From assembly GCF_016908145.1 (NCBI RefSeq), contig NZ_JAFBDI010000022.1, forward strand, positions 1 through 37,427: 37,427 nucleotides of DNA, given 5' to 3'. Position 1 is the stretch's first letter. Every line of letters begins with the position of its first letter. Positions 25,235-33,890 of this stretch are shown piece after piece. The position numbers were made by a program, and so were the translations under genes. The stretch is from Marinitoga litoralis. GTDB lineage: Bacteria > Thermotogota > Thermotogae > Petrotogales > Petrotogaceae. The notes below the pieces were generated by a model. It did not search any database and was not told where the DNA came from. It saw only the letters and a program-made list of their open reading frames with translations.

Positions 25235-25265
25235 AGAGGGAGATTATCCCTCTTTATTATTTTTT
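25231..25265. terminator. Bidirectional terminator
   Basis: Perfect 11-bp stem (25231-25241 with 25247-25257, ATAAAGAGGGA/TCCCTCTTTAT), loop GATTA, followed by TATTTTTTATTTC on the plus side. It overlaps the stop codons of both convergent genes. Confidence 0.8.
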
Positions 25266-25573
25266 ATTTCATTCAATTTTTTTAATCTATCAGGATTTAA
25301 ATAATTTAAACAACAACCAGAACCAAACATCTTTATTTTTAAATTAATACTATTTTCATATTCAACAATTTCATTATATTTACTACATTTATTATCCTCT
25401 GTTAAGTATTCACATTGATTTTTTTCTTCATTCCATTTTCCATAGTAACATGGTGTGTGTTTGCAACAATAACCACATTGAACACATTCTGGACATTTTT
25501 CTTCTTCCATATTCATTTTTTCAAATAATTCTTCTAAATCATCTACAAATTCTTCTTCATTATCAAAAAACAC
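25244..25573 (-). CDS. Cys-rich protein, possible YkgJ-type zinc/iron-chelating cluster protein
   Basis: 109 residues with ten cysteines: CPECVQCGYCC, TPCYYGKW, QCEYL, KCSKY and GCC. This pattern resembles the YkgJ-like cysteine-cluster family, thought to bind Zn or an iron-sulfur centre; family membership is by eye only. The N-terminus is strongly acidic. The start is GTG 25573 with GAGGTGAAATT upstream. A small inverted repeat, TTAGTA (25594-25599) / TACTAA (25605-25610), lies just upstream and could be an operator. It is convergent with the DUF362 iron-sulfur gene. Confidence 0.7.
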   Translation of the reverse strand: MFFDNEEEFVDDLEELFEKMNMEEEKCPECVQCGYCCKHTPCYYGKWNEEKNQCEYLTEDNKCSKYNEIVEYENSINLKIKMFGSGCCLNYLNPDRLKKLNEIKNNKEG

Positions 25574-25638
25574 AATTTCACCTCGTTTTTGTATTAGTAC
25601 ATAATACTAAAATATTATTATAATATATTATAATATAT

Positions 25639-26748
25639 TTAGTTTTTTTTCTTTCTATAAACTATTGGGTAAATTATTCCTAATAAAATAGCTATTATAC
25701 TTACGCTAGATAATACAAAGGATACGTTATTTCCAAAAATAGCAGAATATCCGCTAGAAATGAGATTTCCTATAGCCCATGCAAATCCCATTGATACAGA
25801 AGATGCAAAACTTTTATTTTTTGGCATTAAAAATTGAGCTTCAACTAAATTAGCAGACATTGTTAAAAATCCAAAAGCATCAAATGCAGCAAATGCCAAA
25901 ACTCGTGTAAATTCTGAGTTCATATATAGCAATAATAATCCAAATATTCCCATTCCAAGAAATCCTATTAAATTAATAATCCTAATGCCAATTTTTTCTC
26001 TTAAAATAGATCCATAATAATTTGTAAACATACCAATTATCATACCTATACTTAATGTTGCACCGCCTATAACTAAACTGGATCCTTTTAAATTAACATA
26101 TATTGGAACAAAAGTATGAAAAATATCCATAATAAATCCTCTTAGAACCACCATTAAAAAAACGGGCAATAATATTATTACTTCATTAAAAGCTGGAAAT
26201 CTTTTTTCAGAAATTTCAGGTTTTTCATAATGCCATAATTTTTTGTAGAATATAATTAAAAATAATAAACTGAATATACCAACATAATACAATTTATCTA
26301 GTCCAAAAAAATTCACATATGTAGTTATAAAAATAGGACCTAAAGCAGCACCAAATGTTCCAAAAACTGAAAACCAGGCTATATGAGACCCTTTGTTTAA
26401 TCTTCCTGCAAAACTTGCGCCAACAGGGTGAAATGCAGAATTAAATAGTCTAATAAAGAATATAATAATTATTAATATAGAAAAACTATTAATAAAACCT
26501 AATATAGAAATTAATAGTATTTCTAATAGAACTAATAAAAGTACATATACACCATCTCTTTTTCTTCTGTCAAAGTATAATCCAAAAACAATTTGAAAAA
26601 TCGATGAAAAAGCACCTATTAATGTAATTAAACTAGCAAATGTCCTACTATCTGTTCCAAATCTTTCAATAAAATATGGACCTAAAGGTTTAAAAAATGA
26701 GTTTAAAAAATCAGCTAAAAAGTGTGCTAAAGAAATAGCAAAGGTCAT
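25639..26748 (-). CDS. MFS transporter, Fsr (fosmidomycin-resistance)-like
   Basis: 369 residues with about twelve membrane segments. The N-terminal SLAHFLADFLNSFFKPLGPYF resembles the start of Fsr-type exporters, and the loop YFDRRKRDG between segments 2 and 3 is the MFS motif A position. The substrate is unknown; drug or small-molecule efflux is the default inference. The frame is open to 26781, but AGGAGGTG 4 bases before ATG 26748 fixes the start and removes an unlikely hydrophilic extension. It is monocistronic with its own promoter and a palindromic site between the promoter and the ribosome site. Confidence 0.85.
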   Translation of the reverse strand: MTFAISLAHFLADFLNSFFKPLGPYFIERFGTDSRTFASLITLIGAFSSIFQIVFGLYFDRRKRDGVYVLLLVLLEILLISILGFINSFSILIIIIFFIRLFNSAFHPVGASFAGRLNKGSHIAWFSVFGTFGAALGPIFITTYVNFFGLDKLYYVGIFSLLFLIIFYKKLWHYEKPEISEKRFPAFNEVIILLPVFLMVVLRGFIMDIFHTFVPIYVNLKGSSLVIGGATLSIGMIIGMFTNYYGSILREKIGIRIINLIGFLGMGIFGLLLLYMNSEFTRVLAFAAFDAFGFLTMSANLVEAQFLMPKNKSFASSVSMGFAWAIGNLISSGYSAIFGNNVSFVLSSVSIIAILLGIIYPIVYRKKKN

Positions 26749-26760
26749 ATTGCACCTCCT

Positions 26761-26783
26761 ATTTGTTAGTATTCCGAACAAAT
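26761..26783 (-). promoter_or_regulatory. Palindromic operator candidate of the MFS gene
   Basis: ATTTGTT (26761-26767) and AACAAAT (26777-26783) form a 7-bp inverted repeat with a 9-bp centre that adds further symmetry (8 of 10 pairs in a 21-bp dyad). It covers the expected transcription start, just downstream of the -10. This is typical for a MarR- or TetR-type repressor site, though no regulator gene is adjacent. Confidence 0.5.
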
Positions 26784-26810
26784 TATATCATAAAAAATAT
26801 TAAAATACAA
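26782..26810 (-). promoter_or_regulatory. Promoter of the MFS gene
   Basis: Minus strand: -35 TTGTAT (26810-26805), 17-bp spacer, extended -10 TGaTATAAT (26790-26782). A good match, ending about 35 bases before the ATG. Confidence 0.65.
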
Positions 26811-26835
26811 TAAAAATTAGAATCAATAAATTATT

Positions 26836-26871
26836 TAATAAAAAAATCCGGCATTCGATATGCCGGATTTT
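26836..26871 (-). terminator. Terminator of the BMP-type importer operon
   Basis: Twelve-bp stem (26843-26854 with 26860-26871, AAAATCCGGCAT/ATGCCGGATTTT), loop TCGAT. Read on the minus strand, the stem runs into an eight-base T run. It ends the operon two bases after the last permease stop. Confidence 0.85.
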
Positions 26872-26873
26872 GA

Positions 26874-27824
26874 TTATTCTTTTTCGTAAGGAATACCATC
26901 TGCTGCAGGAGGTCTTGTTTTTCCAACAAATCCACTAACAACAATGATTGTAATAACAAATGGTAATAAATTAAGCAAGGCTTTCATTTCTGAAGGTATA
27001 TCAAGTATAGATTGTAATTGTATATTTAAAGCATCTGCTGCACCAAATAATATTGCAGCCCACATAGCACCTACAGGATTCCAGTTACCAAGTATCATAG
27101 CAGCCAAAGCAATAAACCCTTTACCACTTGGCATATTTTCTTGGAATTGACCTAATTCTCCAATACTTAAATAAGCTCCACCTAAAGCAGCTAAAATTCC
27201 ACTCATTAAAACACCAAAATATCTAATTCTAAATACATTTACACCTAAAGTATCTGCTGATTTTGGATTTTCACCAACAGCTCTCATTCTTAATCCTAAA
27301 GGAGTTTTATATATTAAGAACCAACTAAGAGCAACAGCTATAAATGCTAGATATACAAAAATACTTAATTCATCAAATATTTGACCGAAAAATGGAACAT
27401 CTTTTAAGAAATCCATTTTTAATTTAGGTATTTTTGCAACAAAGTCTGATTGACCAGATTGACCAAAAATAGGTTCCATTAAAAATGCTGATAAACCTGA
27501 TGCAATAAGAATTAAAGCAGTTGCACTAACAATTTGGTCAGCACTCCATCTAATGGAAACATATGCGTGTAACCAAGCAAAAACTAATCCTGAAATTAAA
27601 GCACCAATTAATCCTAACCAAGGATTACCTGTATAGAAGGTAAAAACGACAGCTGAAAAAGCAGAGATTTTCATAATACCTTCTAAAGCAATGTTTGTAA
27701 CACCTGTAACTTCACTAAATACACCGCCTAAAGCTGCAAAAATTAATGGTGTCGCACTTAATAACATCAATTTATAAAATATTGGAGTAGATAAACTATA
27801 TATTACTGCTTGAAATACGTTCAT
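26874..27824 (-). CDS. ABC transporter permease, BMP/nucleoside-type (second permease)
   Basis: 316 residues, eight or more membrane segments, branched-chain/ribose-type permease family. Recognisable segments: LIFAALGGVFSEVTGVTNIALEGIMKISAF near the N-terminus, SADQIVSATALILIASGLS, TPLGLRMRAVGENPKSADTLGVNVFRIRY (the coupling loop to the ATPase) and LGGAYLSIGELGQF. Such permeases pair with the upstream one to import nucleosides or related heterocycles. The start overlaps the upstream stop by 4 bases; GGTGGTGAAA is the ribosome site. Confidence 0.93.
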   Translation of the reverse strand: MNVFQAVIYSLSTPIFYKLMLLSATPLIFAALGGVFSEVTGVTNIALEGIMKISAFSAVVFTFYTGNPWLGLIGALISGLVFAWLHAYVSIRWSADQIVSATALILIASGLSAFLMEPIFGQSGQSDFVAKIPKLKMDFLKDVPFFGQIFDELSIFVYLAFIAVALSWFLIYKTPLGLRMRAVGENPKSADTLGVNVFRIRYFGVLMSGILAALGGAYLSIGELGQFQENMPSGKGFIALAAMILGNWNPVGAMWAAILFGAADALNIQLQSILDIPSEMKALLNLLPFVITIIVVSGFVGKTRPPAADGIPYEKE

Positions 27825-28882
27825 TTAGTTTCACCACCTTTGGAAATGGCCATTTTTACAAGTAATGTTCTAACTATTCTATCTGCAGCAACTAAGAATA
27901 TAATAATACCTTGTATAATTGTAACTATATCATCTGGAACTTTAGCAAATTGCATTGCATTTGAACCGGTTCTTAAAGAAGAAATTAAAAATGCAGCAAA
28001 GATAATACCAATAGGATTATTTTGACCAATTAAAGCAATTGAAATACCGTCAAACCCTTTACCACCACTAAAATCACCAAAGATTCTATGATGAATAGCC
28101 ATTACTTCCATAGCACCAGCTAAACCAGCTAAAGCACCACTAATAGCCATAGTTAAAACAATATTCTTCTTTAAAGAAATTGCACCAGCTTCTGCTGCAT
28201 ATGGATTATATCCAACAGCTTTTATTTCATAACCAGTAGTAGTTCTATCTAATAATATATAAACCAAAATTGCAGCTACTATAGAAACAATAATACCAGA
28301 TGGCAAAGTATTAGCTTGAACAGTCATTAATGGAGGTAATTGAGCACTTTGAGCGATTTCTGGTGATTTTGGAACTCCTTGACCAACAGCTAAAGGACCT
28401 ACAACAAAGTAATTTGTTAAATATACTGCTATCCAGTTAAGCATAATAGTTGTAATAACTTCGTGAGCACCTGTTGTAGCTTTTAAATATCCTGCTATAG
28501 AAGCCCAGAATGCACCACCTAAAATACCAGCTAACATAGTAATTGGAATAGCAATTATAGGAGATATATTTCCTAAGTTAATTCCAACAAATGTAGCAAA
28601 AATCGCACCCATCATTAATTGACCTTCAGCCCCTATATTAAAAATACCAGCTCTAAAACCAAATCCAACAGCTAAACCTGTTAAAACTAGAGGCATCATT
28701 TTTGATATATTAGCAGCCCAAGCAGCTTTTCCACCAAAAGCACCTTTTAACATAACCCAATAAGCATTTAGTGGATTCTTACCAATTAATAATATTACCA
28801 CAGCTGCTATTAATAACGCGATAATAACAGAAGTAACTGGTACTAAAATACTCATTGCATTCTTTGAGAGTTTATTTTTCAA
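27821..28882 (-). CDS. ABC transporter permease, BMP/nucleoside-type (first permease)
   Basis: 353 residues from TTG 28882. GGAGGGG lies 6 bases upstream of that TTG, and the ATPase stop falls inside the overlap (11 bases). The longer frame from 28915 would begin inside the ATPase gene. Family segments: LTGLAVGFGFRAGIFNIGAEGQLMMGAIFA, TGAHEVITTIMLNWIAVYLTNYF, GYEIKAVGYNPYAAEAGAISLKKN (ATPase coupling loop) and GGKGFDGISIALIGQNNPIGI. It forms the channel with the second permease. Confidence 0.92.
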   Translation of the reverse strand: MKNKLSKNAMSILVPVTSVIIALLIAAVVILLIGKNPLNAYWVMLKGAFGGKAAWAANISKMMPLVLTGLAVGFGFRAGIFNIGAEGQLMMGAIFATFVGINLGNISPIIAIPITMLAGILGGAFWASIAGYLKATTGAHEVITTIMLNWIAVYLTNYFVVGPLAVGQGVPKSPEIAQSAQLPPLMTVQANTLPSGIIVSIVAAILVYILLDRTTTGYEIKAVGYNPYAAEAGAISLKKNIVLTMAISGALAGLAGAMEVMAIHHRIFGDFSGGKGFDGISIALIGQNNPIGIIFAAFLISSLRTGSNAMQFAKVPDDIVTIIQGIIIFLVAADRIVRTLLVKMAISKGGETK

Positions 28883-30464
28883 TTGGATCCCCTCCATGTA
28901 CATACTTTTCTTCAAGCTTTATGTCTTCTAATTTATGTCCAGCCATCATTAAGCCTAATTCTTCAATAGTAACTTCATCAGGTTTTACTTCACCCATTAT
29001 TTCTCCTTCATACATAACAATTATTCTATCTGAAAGTGATAATACTTCTTCTAATTCCATAGAAACTAATAATACAGCAACATCTCTATCTCTTAAATTT
29101 AATATTTCCTTATGAACATATTCAATTGCACCAACATCCAAACCACGAGTAGGTTGAGCAATTACTATAAATTCTGGATTAAAACTAACCTCTCTTGCAA
29201 TAACAACTTTTTGTTGGTTACCACCAGATAAATTACCAGTAGGTATTGTACCATCAGCAGGTCTAACATCAAATTTTTTGATTAAAATATCAGCATTTTT
29301 GAATATTACATCATGATTTAAAAATCCATTTTTTGCAAATGGTTCCTTATAATGTTTTCCTAAAATCATATTATAATAGTTAGGATATTCTTTTACCATA
29401 GCATATTTATATCTATCTTCAGGAATGTGACCAATATTTCTTTCTCTTAATTCTCTTACAGTTAATTTAGAAACATCTTCGCCATTATATATATATTTTC
29501 CGCTTTCAATTTTTCTAAGACCTGTTAAAGCTTCAACAAGCTCGGTTTGACCGTTTCCAGCAACACCAGCAACACCGAGTACTTCACCTTTTCTTATTTT
29601 AAATGAAACACCTCTTACTGCATCTAATTTTCTATTATCTTTTACCCAAAGATTTTCTACTTCTACCGCAACATCACCAGGAGTTTTTTCGTTTTTCTCA
29701 ATTCTAAGAACAACTTCTCTACCAACCATCATATTTGCTAGTTGTCTAGCATTTGTATCTTTAGCAGCAACATTACCTGTAACTTTACCCAATCTCATAA
29801 CAGTAATATTATCACTTATTTCCATAACTTCATGTAGTTTATGAGAGATGAAAATAATTGTCTTACCATCTTCTTTTAATTTTCTTATTATACCAAATAA
29901 TTCTTCTGTTTCTTGAGGAGTTAAAACTGCAGTAGGTTCGTCTAAAATTAATATTTCAGCCCCTCTATATATAGTTTTTAATATTTCTACTCTTTGTTGC
30001 ATACCAACTGGTATGTCTTCTATTTTTGCATCAATATCTACATATAATCCATATTTTTCAGATAATTCCTTTACTTCTTTTCTAGCCCTTTTTAAATCAA
30101 AAACCATTCCGTTTTTAGGTTCAGAACCTAAAACAATATTTTCTGCAACAGTTAATGTATCAACAAGCATAAAGTGTTGGTGAACCATACCAATTCCAGC
30201 TCTTATAGCGTCACCTGGACCTTTAAATACCTTTTTTTCACCAAAGATATAGATATCTCCAGAAGTAGGTGTGTATAATCCATACAATTGATTCATCAAT
30301 GTGGATTTACCAGCACCATTTTCACCAATGATAGAATGTACTTCACCTTTTTTTACTAAAAAGTTTACGTTATCGTTTGCCAAAACTTTAGGGAATTGCT
30401 TTACAATGTTATGCATTATAACAGCATATTCCTTTTTATTTATTGATGATAAATCTATACTCAA
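28872..30464 (-). CDS. ABC transporter ATP-binding protein, duplicated (RbsA/YufO-like)
   Basis: 530 residues with two fused ABC domains. Domain 1: Walker A GENGAGKS (47-54), degenerate signature VGMQQ, Walker B ILILDEPTAVLTP. Domain 2: degenerate Walker A GVAGNGQTEL, intact signature LSGGNQQKV, and IAQPTRGLD at Walker B where the catalytic Glu position is not Glu. Such asymmetry is normal in this family. The start is TTG 30464, supported by AGGAGGTG 6 bases upstream and by the loss of sense further upstream. It energises the nucleoside-type importer. Confidence 0.93.
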   Translation of the reverse strand: MSIDLSSINKKEYAVIMHNIVKQFPKVLANDNVNFLVKKGEVHSIIGENGAGKSTLMNQLYGLYTPTSGDIYIFGEKKVFKGPGDAIRAGIGMVHQHFMLVDTLTVAENIVLGSEPKNGMVFDLKRARKEVKELSEKYGLYVDIDAKIEDIPVGMQQRVEILKTIYRGAEILILDEPTAVLTPQETEELFGIIRKLKEDGKTIIFISHKLHEVMEISDNITVMRLGKVTGNVAAKDTNARQLANMMVGREVVLRIEKNEKTPGDVAVEVENLWVKDNRKLDAVRGVSFKIRKGEVLGVAGVAGNGQTELVEALTGLRKIESGKYIYNGEDVSKLTVRELRERNIGHIPEDRYKYAMVKEYPNYYNMILGKHYKEPFAKNGFLNHDVIFKNADILIKKFDVRPADGTIPTGNLSGGNQQKVVIAREVSFNPEFIVIAQPTRGLDVGAIEYVHKEILNLRDRDVAVLLVSMELEEVLSLSDRIIVMYEGEIMGEVKPDEVTIEELGLMMAGHKLEDIKLEEKYVHGGDPIEK

Positions 30465-30490
30465 CTGTTACACCTCCTAACATTAATAGC

Positions 30491-30526
30491 TTATAAATAT
30501 TGATTTTTTATAATCAATATTTATAA
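30491..30526. other. Long AT-rich inverted repeat before the ATPase gene
   Basis: Perfect 15-bp inverted repeat (TTATAAATATTGATT 30491-30505, AATCAATATTTATAA 30512-30526) with a 6-nt loop; four outer bases extend it with one mismatch. It lies in the transcript between binding-protein and ATPase genes, 27 bases before the ATPase start. It could be an RNA processing or stability element, or a protein-binding palindrome. Confidence 0.6.
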
Positions 30527-30544
30527 ACTATTAACATAAAAATT

Positions 30545-30570
30545 TATAAATAAGGCGGGATAACCCCGCC
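30545..30570 (-). terminator. Attenuating hairpin after the BMP binding-protein gene
   Basis: GC-rich 6-bp stem (GGCGGG 30554-30559 / CCCGCC 30565-30570), 5-nt loop; read on the minus strand it is followed by TTATTTATAAATTTTT. It lies 17 bases after the binding-protein stop. Probably a partial terminator, leaving the ATPase and permease genes at lower expression. Confidence 0.65.
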
Positions 30571-30587
30571 CCGTTATTATAATTTAA

Positions 30588-31679
30588 TTAGAATGGAAAT
30601 TCAACATCAACTGTAAAGTTGTTTAAATCATTTTCATTATCAGGAACAACTAATAATCCTGTTTTTATAGCATAATTTAAGTATTCTATTTCAGCTAAGA
30701 TTCTTGCAGGTACTAATCCTTTTGTATATTTCATTGGTGATAAACTAACACCATCTTCTAAAGCACCTAATACTTCTAATCCGCCTTTAAATCTGTTTCT
30801 GTAAGCATCTCTTACACCGTAATATGATGCATTGTCAACTCTTTTTAATGCACTTGCTAATACATAACCAGGAGCCATGTAATCTTGATCTGAGTCAACA
30901 CCGATTGCAAAGTATCCTTCGCCTTTTTCATAATATGCATCGATAACTTTTGCTAAATCAGCATCTGCTGAAACATTATATACGCTTAATGATTTTTCTT
31001 TAGCAGCATCAATAACACCATTTCCACATGCACCAGCAGCTGCGAAGATAATATCTGCACCTTCTGCAAATTGTGCTAATGCCATTGATTTACCTTTTGC
31101 TGCGTCTACAAATGATTCTGTATAACCAACAACGATTTCTACATTTTCTCCGTAAATAGCATTGTATGTTTTTACACCAGCTACATAACCATATCTGAAT
31201 CTTTCAACTGGAGGAATTGCGATACCACCGATGAATCCAACTTTTCCAGTTTTTGTCATAGCTGCAGCTAAGTAACCAACAAAGAATGCTGATTCTTGTT
31301 CTTTGAATAAGTATAATTGTACATTCTTAGGTACATTTCCGCCTTCTGGAGGAGCAATATCAATACCAATGAATTTTGTACTTGGATATTGAGGAGCAAC
31401 ATCAAATAATGCATTACTCATCATAAATCCAACAGCAATAACAACGTCAGCTTCTTTAGCAGCATTTGATAAGTTATCAACATAGTCACTTTGTTCTTTT
31501 GATTGAATAACTTGTGCATCAATACCGTATTTTTCTTTTGCCATTAAAACTCCGTTCCATGCGCCATCATTAAATGACTTGTCGCCAAGACCCCCTACGT
31601 CTGTTACCATTATAACTTTGAAAGCAAATGATGAAACTACTAATGCTAATAATAATACTAAAAGTACAGCTTTCTTCAT
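30588..31679 (-). CDS. BMP-family ABC transporter substrate-binding protein (nucleoside-type)
   Basis: 363 residues. Signal peptide 1-19 (cleavage near SSFA); there is no lipobox Cys, unlike PnrA/TmpC lipoproteins of other bacteria. BMP/PnrA features: MVTDVGGLGDKSFNDGAWNGV near the start, AIGFMMSNAL-like strand (VIAVGFMMSNAL), FIGGIAIPPVERFRYGYVAGV, ADIIFAAAGACGNGVIDAAKE, and GVDSDQDY. Family members bind purine nucleosides; some related systems carry riboflavin, so the ligand is not certain. It lies 4 bases after the unknown membrane-protein gene; GGGAGGTAAGGTT is the ribosome site. Confidence 0.93.
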   Translation of the reverse strand: MKKAVLLVLLLALVVSSFAFKVIMVTDVGGLGDKSFNDGAWNGVLMAKEKYGIDAQVIQSKEQSDYVDNLSNAAKEADVVIAVGFMMSNALFDVAPQYPSTKFIGIDIAPPEGGNVPKNVQLYLFKEQESAFFVGYLAAAMTKTGKVGFIGGIAIPPVERFRYGYVAGVKTYNAIYGENVEIVVGYTESFVDAAKGKSMALAQFAEGADIIFAAAGACGNGVIDAAKEKSLSVYNVSADADLAKVIDAYYEKGEGYFAIGVDSDQDYMAPGYVLASALKRVDNASYYGVRDAYRNRFKGGLEVLGALEDGVSLSPMKYTKGLVPARILAEIEYLNYAIKTGLLVVPDNENDLNNFTVDVEFPF

Positions 31680-31683
31680 AACC

Positions 31684-33621
31684 TTACCTCCCTTTATAGA
31701 ATTTAATTATTTGCAACCCGCTTAATGCGGTAAATAATATCATTAATAATCCAAAAGTTGCATTTATTCCAAAAGTATGTGCATTTAATAATGGATATTT
31801 AAATTCGGATAAAACTTGAATTGTACTTGGTTTTATAAATGATAATATTGATGCAATTGCCATGATTATTATACCAGTTAATTTAAAGAATAATTTTTCA
31901 TTTAAACTAAAGTATAGAAATCCTATAATTAAAAGGATAAATAATTTTGTACCCCAATCAGTAATAATAGCCTTTAAATTTATAGGTACATTTATATCAT
32001 TGGAAAATACATTTAATAAGTTTGGTTTGTAATTTATTAATACCTTAGATTTTATTAATTTTGTTTCAAGGTTATTTTTGAATAAATTCATAAATTTATC
32101 GTCTGAATATTTTAAAATATTTATCATATGCTCATTGTATGTTTCTAATCCATTAGAAATATTTTCATATCTTTTTTGTGAATTTTTTTCAAATTCTTCT
32201 AATGATTTAATTAAATTATTTGTAATATCTGAATAAACTTCAATATTATCAATGTATAAACCTTTTTCCAATAAAGATAATGAAACTTTACCATCTTCAA
32301 AATTTAAATAATCTAATATATTGTTTTTTCCAGAATCTAATAAAAACTTCTTTAAAGAAAGATTATATATATTTCTTATTTCTGAATATTCTGCTGATAA
32401 TTGTGATCCTATATATGCAACATCTTTATTTACAAAAGAATATGGGAAAATTAATATATCATTTAATAATGCTTGTTGCATTGGAGAATTATGAAAATCC
32501 ATATTATTTTCCATTTTTATATCTTCTACATTATTAAATAATGGAATTGTAAATAAAAATCCAATTATTATAATTAATGCTATATTTGTTATTCTAGATA
32601 ATACGGATAAATTTCTTCCAAAAGCTTTAAAGAAAAGAATAATTAATGTTAATAAGAATGCAGTTATAATAAATGAACCATAAATAAACGACGTAATTAA
32701 ATCTTTAGAGAAGTTGAAATAGAATAATATATAAACAACTTCACTAATAGTAATACCTAAAAATGCCCATGATAATAATTTAGTCTTTTTAATAGCAAAA
32801 ATAGCTAATATAATAACAATATAAACAATAAATCTTATCCATTCTTTACTTTTTTCAACCTTTGCGTTATTTAAAAATATTGAGATAATTTTTTGAGTGT
32901 CATCTTGAATTGTCTTTGGAACAAATGATAAAACTTTTGAAGCTAAATCATCAATTTCAATTTCTAAGTCTTCGCCAGTTATCATCATTTTTGAAATATC
33001 ATTTATTCCTTCTTCTAATATATCTTTATTTTCTACAATTATGTTGTCAAAAAATTGATCAGATTCACCTTCGTATATATAATATTCAGGGAATTCAAGT
33101 TCTGCTCTTCTATTTTTCATTTTTTTCTTAGTTAAAGTCTTATTAGGAGAATCATTTACAAGTCCTAAAGCATACGCGATAGCGTTTTTAACGTATAAAA
33201 AACCATCGTCTTGTAAATATGAAGAATAATTTTCTAAAGCTAAATAAAATGCAGGTAAGGATCTAATAGTTTCTTCTTTTAATGATTTTCCAGAAAGAGT
33301 GCTTTCAACATATGCGAGAAATCCTGCAAATGCTATTTCTTCTTCTAATGATTCAAAATTATGATCTTCAGCTATAGTAGATAAATGTTTAGAAATGTAT
33401 GAAGGTCTATCTGTGTATTCAGCGCTTCCAACCATTTGAGTTTTATAAAACTTATATAATCCTAAATTCTTTAATTCTGTAAAAAACCAGCTTAAATTTT
33501 CTGAGTTAGATTCATATTCATTAATATAAGTGGTATAAGAGCTTTTTATGTTATCCATATTTAATGAAAACATGTTTAAAGCAAGAAGTGAAAATATAAT
33601 CAAAAAAATAACCTTTTTCAC
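31684..33621 (-). CDS. Large membrane protein of unknown function, first gene of the BMP importer operon
   Basis: 645 residues; I do not recognise a family. Residues 1-20 form a signal peptide or anchor. A hydrophilic, acidic, helical region to about residue 260 follows, then four membrane segments (about 263-365), a second extracytoplasmic region with coiled-coil character (about 370-555), and three C-terminal membrane segments. There are no ATPase or enzyme motifs. It starts at GTG 33621 after AGGAGGTG. Only 4 bases separate it from the binding-protein gene, so a role with the importer or in envelope organisation is possible. Confidence 0.8.
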   Translation of the reverse strand: MKKVIFLIIFSLLALNMFSLNMDNIKSSYTTYINEYESNSENLSWFFTELKNLGLYKFYKTQMVGSAEYTDRPSYISKHLSTIAEDHNFESLEEEIAFAGFLAYVESTLSGKSLKEETIRSLPAFYLALENYSSYLQDDGFLYVKNAIAYALGLVNDSPNKTLTKKKMKNRRAELEFPEYYIYEGESDQFFDNIIVENKDILEEGINDISKMMITGEDLEIEIDDLASKVLSFVPKTIQDDTQKIISIFLNNAKVEKSKEWIRFIVYIVIILAIFAIKKTKLLSWAFLGITISEVVYILFYFNFSKDLITSFIYGSFIITAFLLTLIILFFKAFGRNLSVLSRITNIALIIIIGFLFTIPLFNNVEDIKMENNMDFHNSPMQQALLNDILIFPYSFVNKDVAYIGSQLSAEYSEIRNIYNLSLKKFLLDSGKNNILDYLNFEDGKVSLSLLEKGLYIDNIEVYSDITNNLIKSLEEFEKNSQKRYENISNGLETYNEHMINILKYSDDKFMNLFKNNLETKLIKSKVLINYKPNLLNVFSNDINVPINLKAIITDWGTKLFILLIIGFLYFSLNEKLFFKLTGIIIMAIASILSFIKPSTIQVLSEFKYPLLNAHTFGINATFGLLMILFTALSGLQIIKFYKGR

Positions 33622-33651
33622 AAAAGCACCTCCTATAAAATGGCTAATATT

Positions 33652-33660
33652 ATTATATCA
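33652..33660 (-). promoter_or_regulatory. Extended -10 promoter element of the BMP operon
   Basis: Minus strand TGaTATAAT (33660-33652), about 31 bases upstream of the GTG start. The -35 region is weak, as is common for extended -10 promoters. Confidence 0.5.
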
Positions 33661-33821
33661 CAAATTTTAATTTTGGGAAAAATGCAAAAGGATATTATCA
33701 TATTTTTATTTAATTTTCAAGAAGATAGTGTAATAGGTTTCATTAAATATATTAACATAAATTAATCAGAATAGAGTTATTTAAAGTTTAAAGCAAATAA
33801 TCTTTATTTTTAAAGAATACA

Positions 33822-33830
33822 TGCTATAAT
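33822..33830 (+). promoter_or_regulatory. Extended -10 promoter element of the surE operon
   Basis: TGcTATAAT on the plus strand, about 60 bases before the surE ATG, with a poor -35 (CTTTAT, 33802-33807). The 269-base divergent region 33622-33890 holds this and the BMP promoter; I see no other structure in it. Confidence 0.5.
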
Positions 33831-33890
33831 TGTATAAAAATAAGGTATGTTTAATAAATCTTTTTGGAATTTTAAAATTGAGGTGATATT

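Noticed and set aside
25611-25636. Short AT repeats (TATAATAT-like) upstream of the Cys-rich gene as a repeat array
   Set aside because: Only about two imperfect units of simple AT sequence, expected by chance in so AT-rich a region.
30465-30587. Riboswitch upstream of the BMP ATPase gene
   Set aside because: Only simple hairpins are present; I see no purine- or FMN-riboswitch core motifs here or upstream of the operon at 33622-33890.
32280-33131. Plus-strand frames opposite the 645-residue membrane protein
   Set aside because: Antisense shadows rich in Leu, Phe and Tyr, with no start signals.
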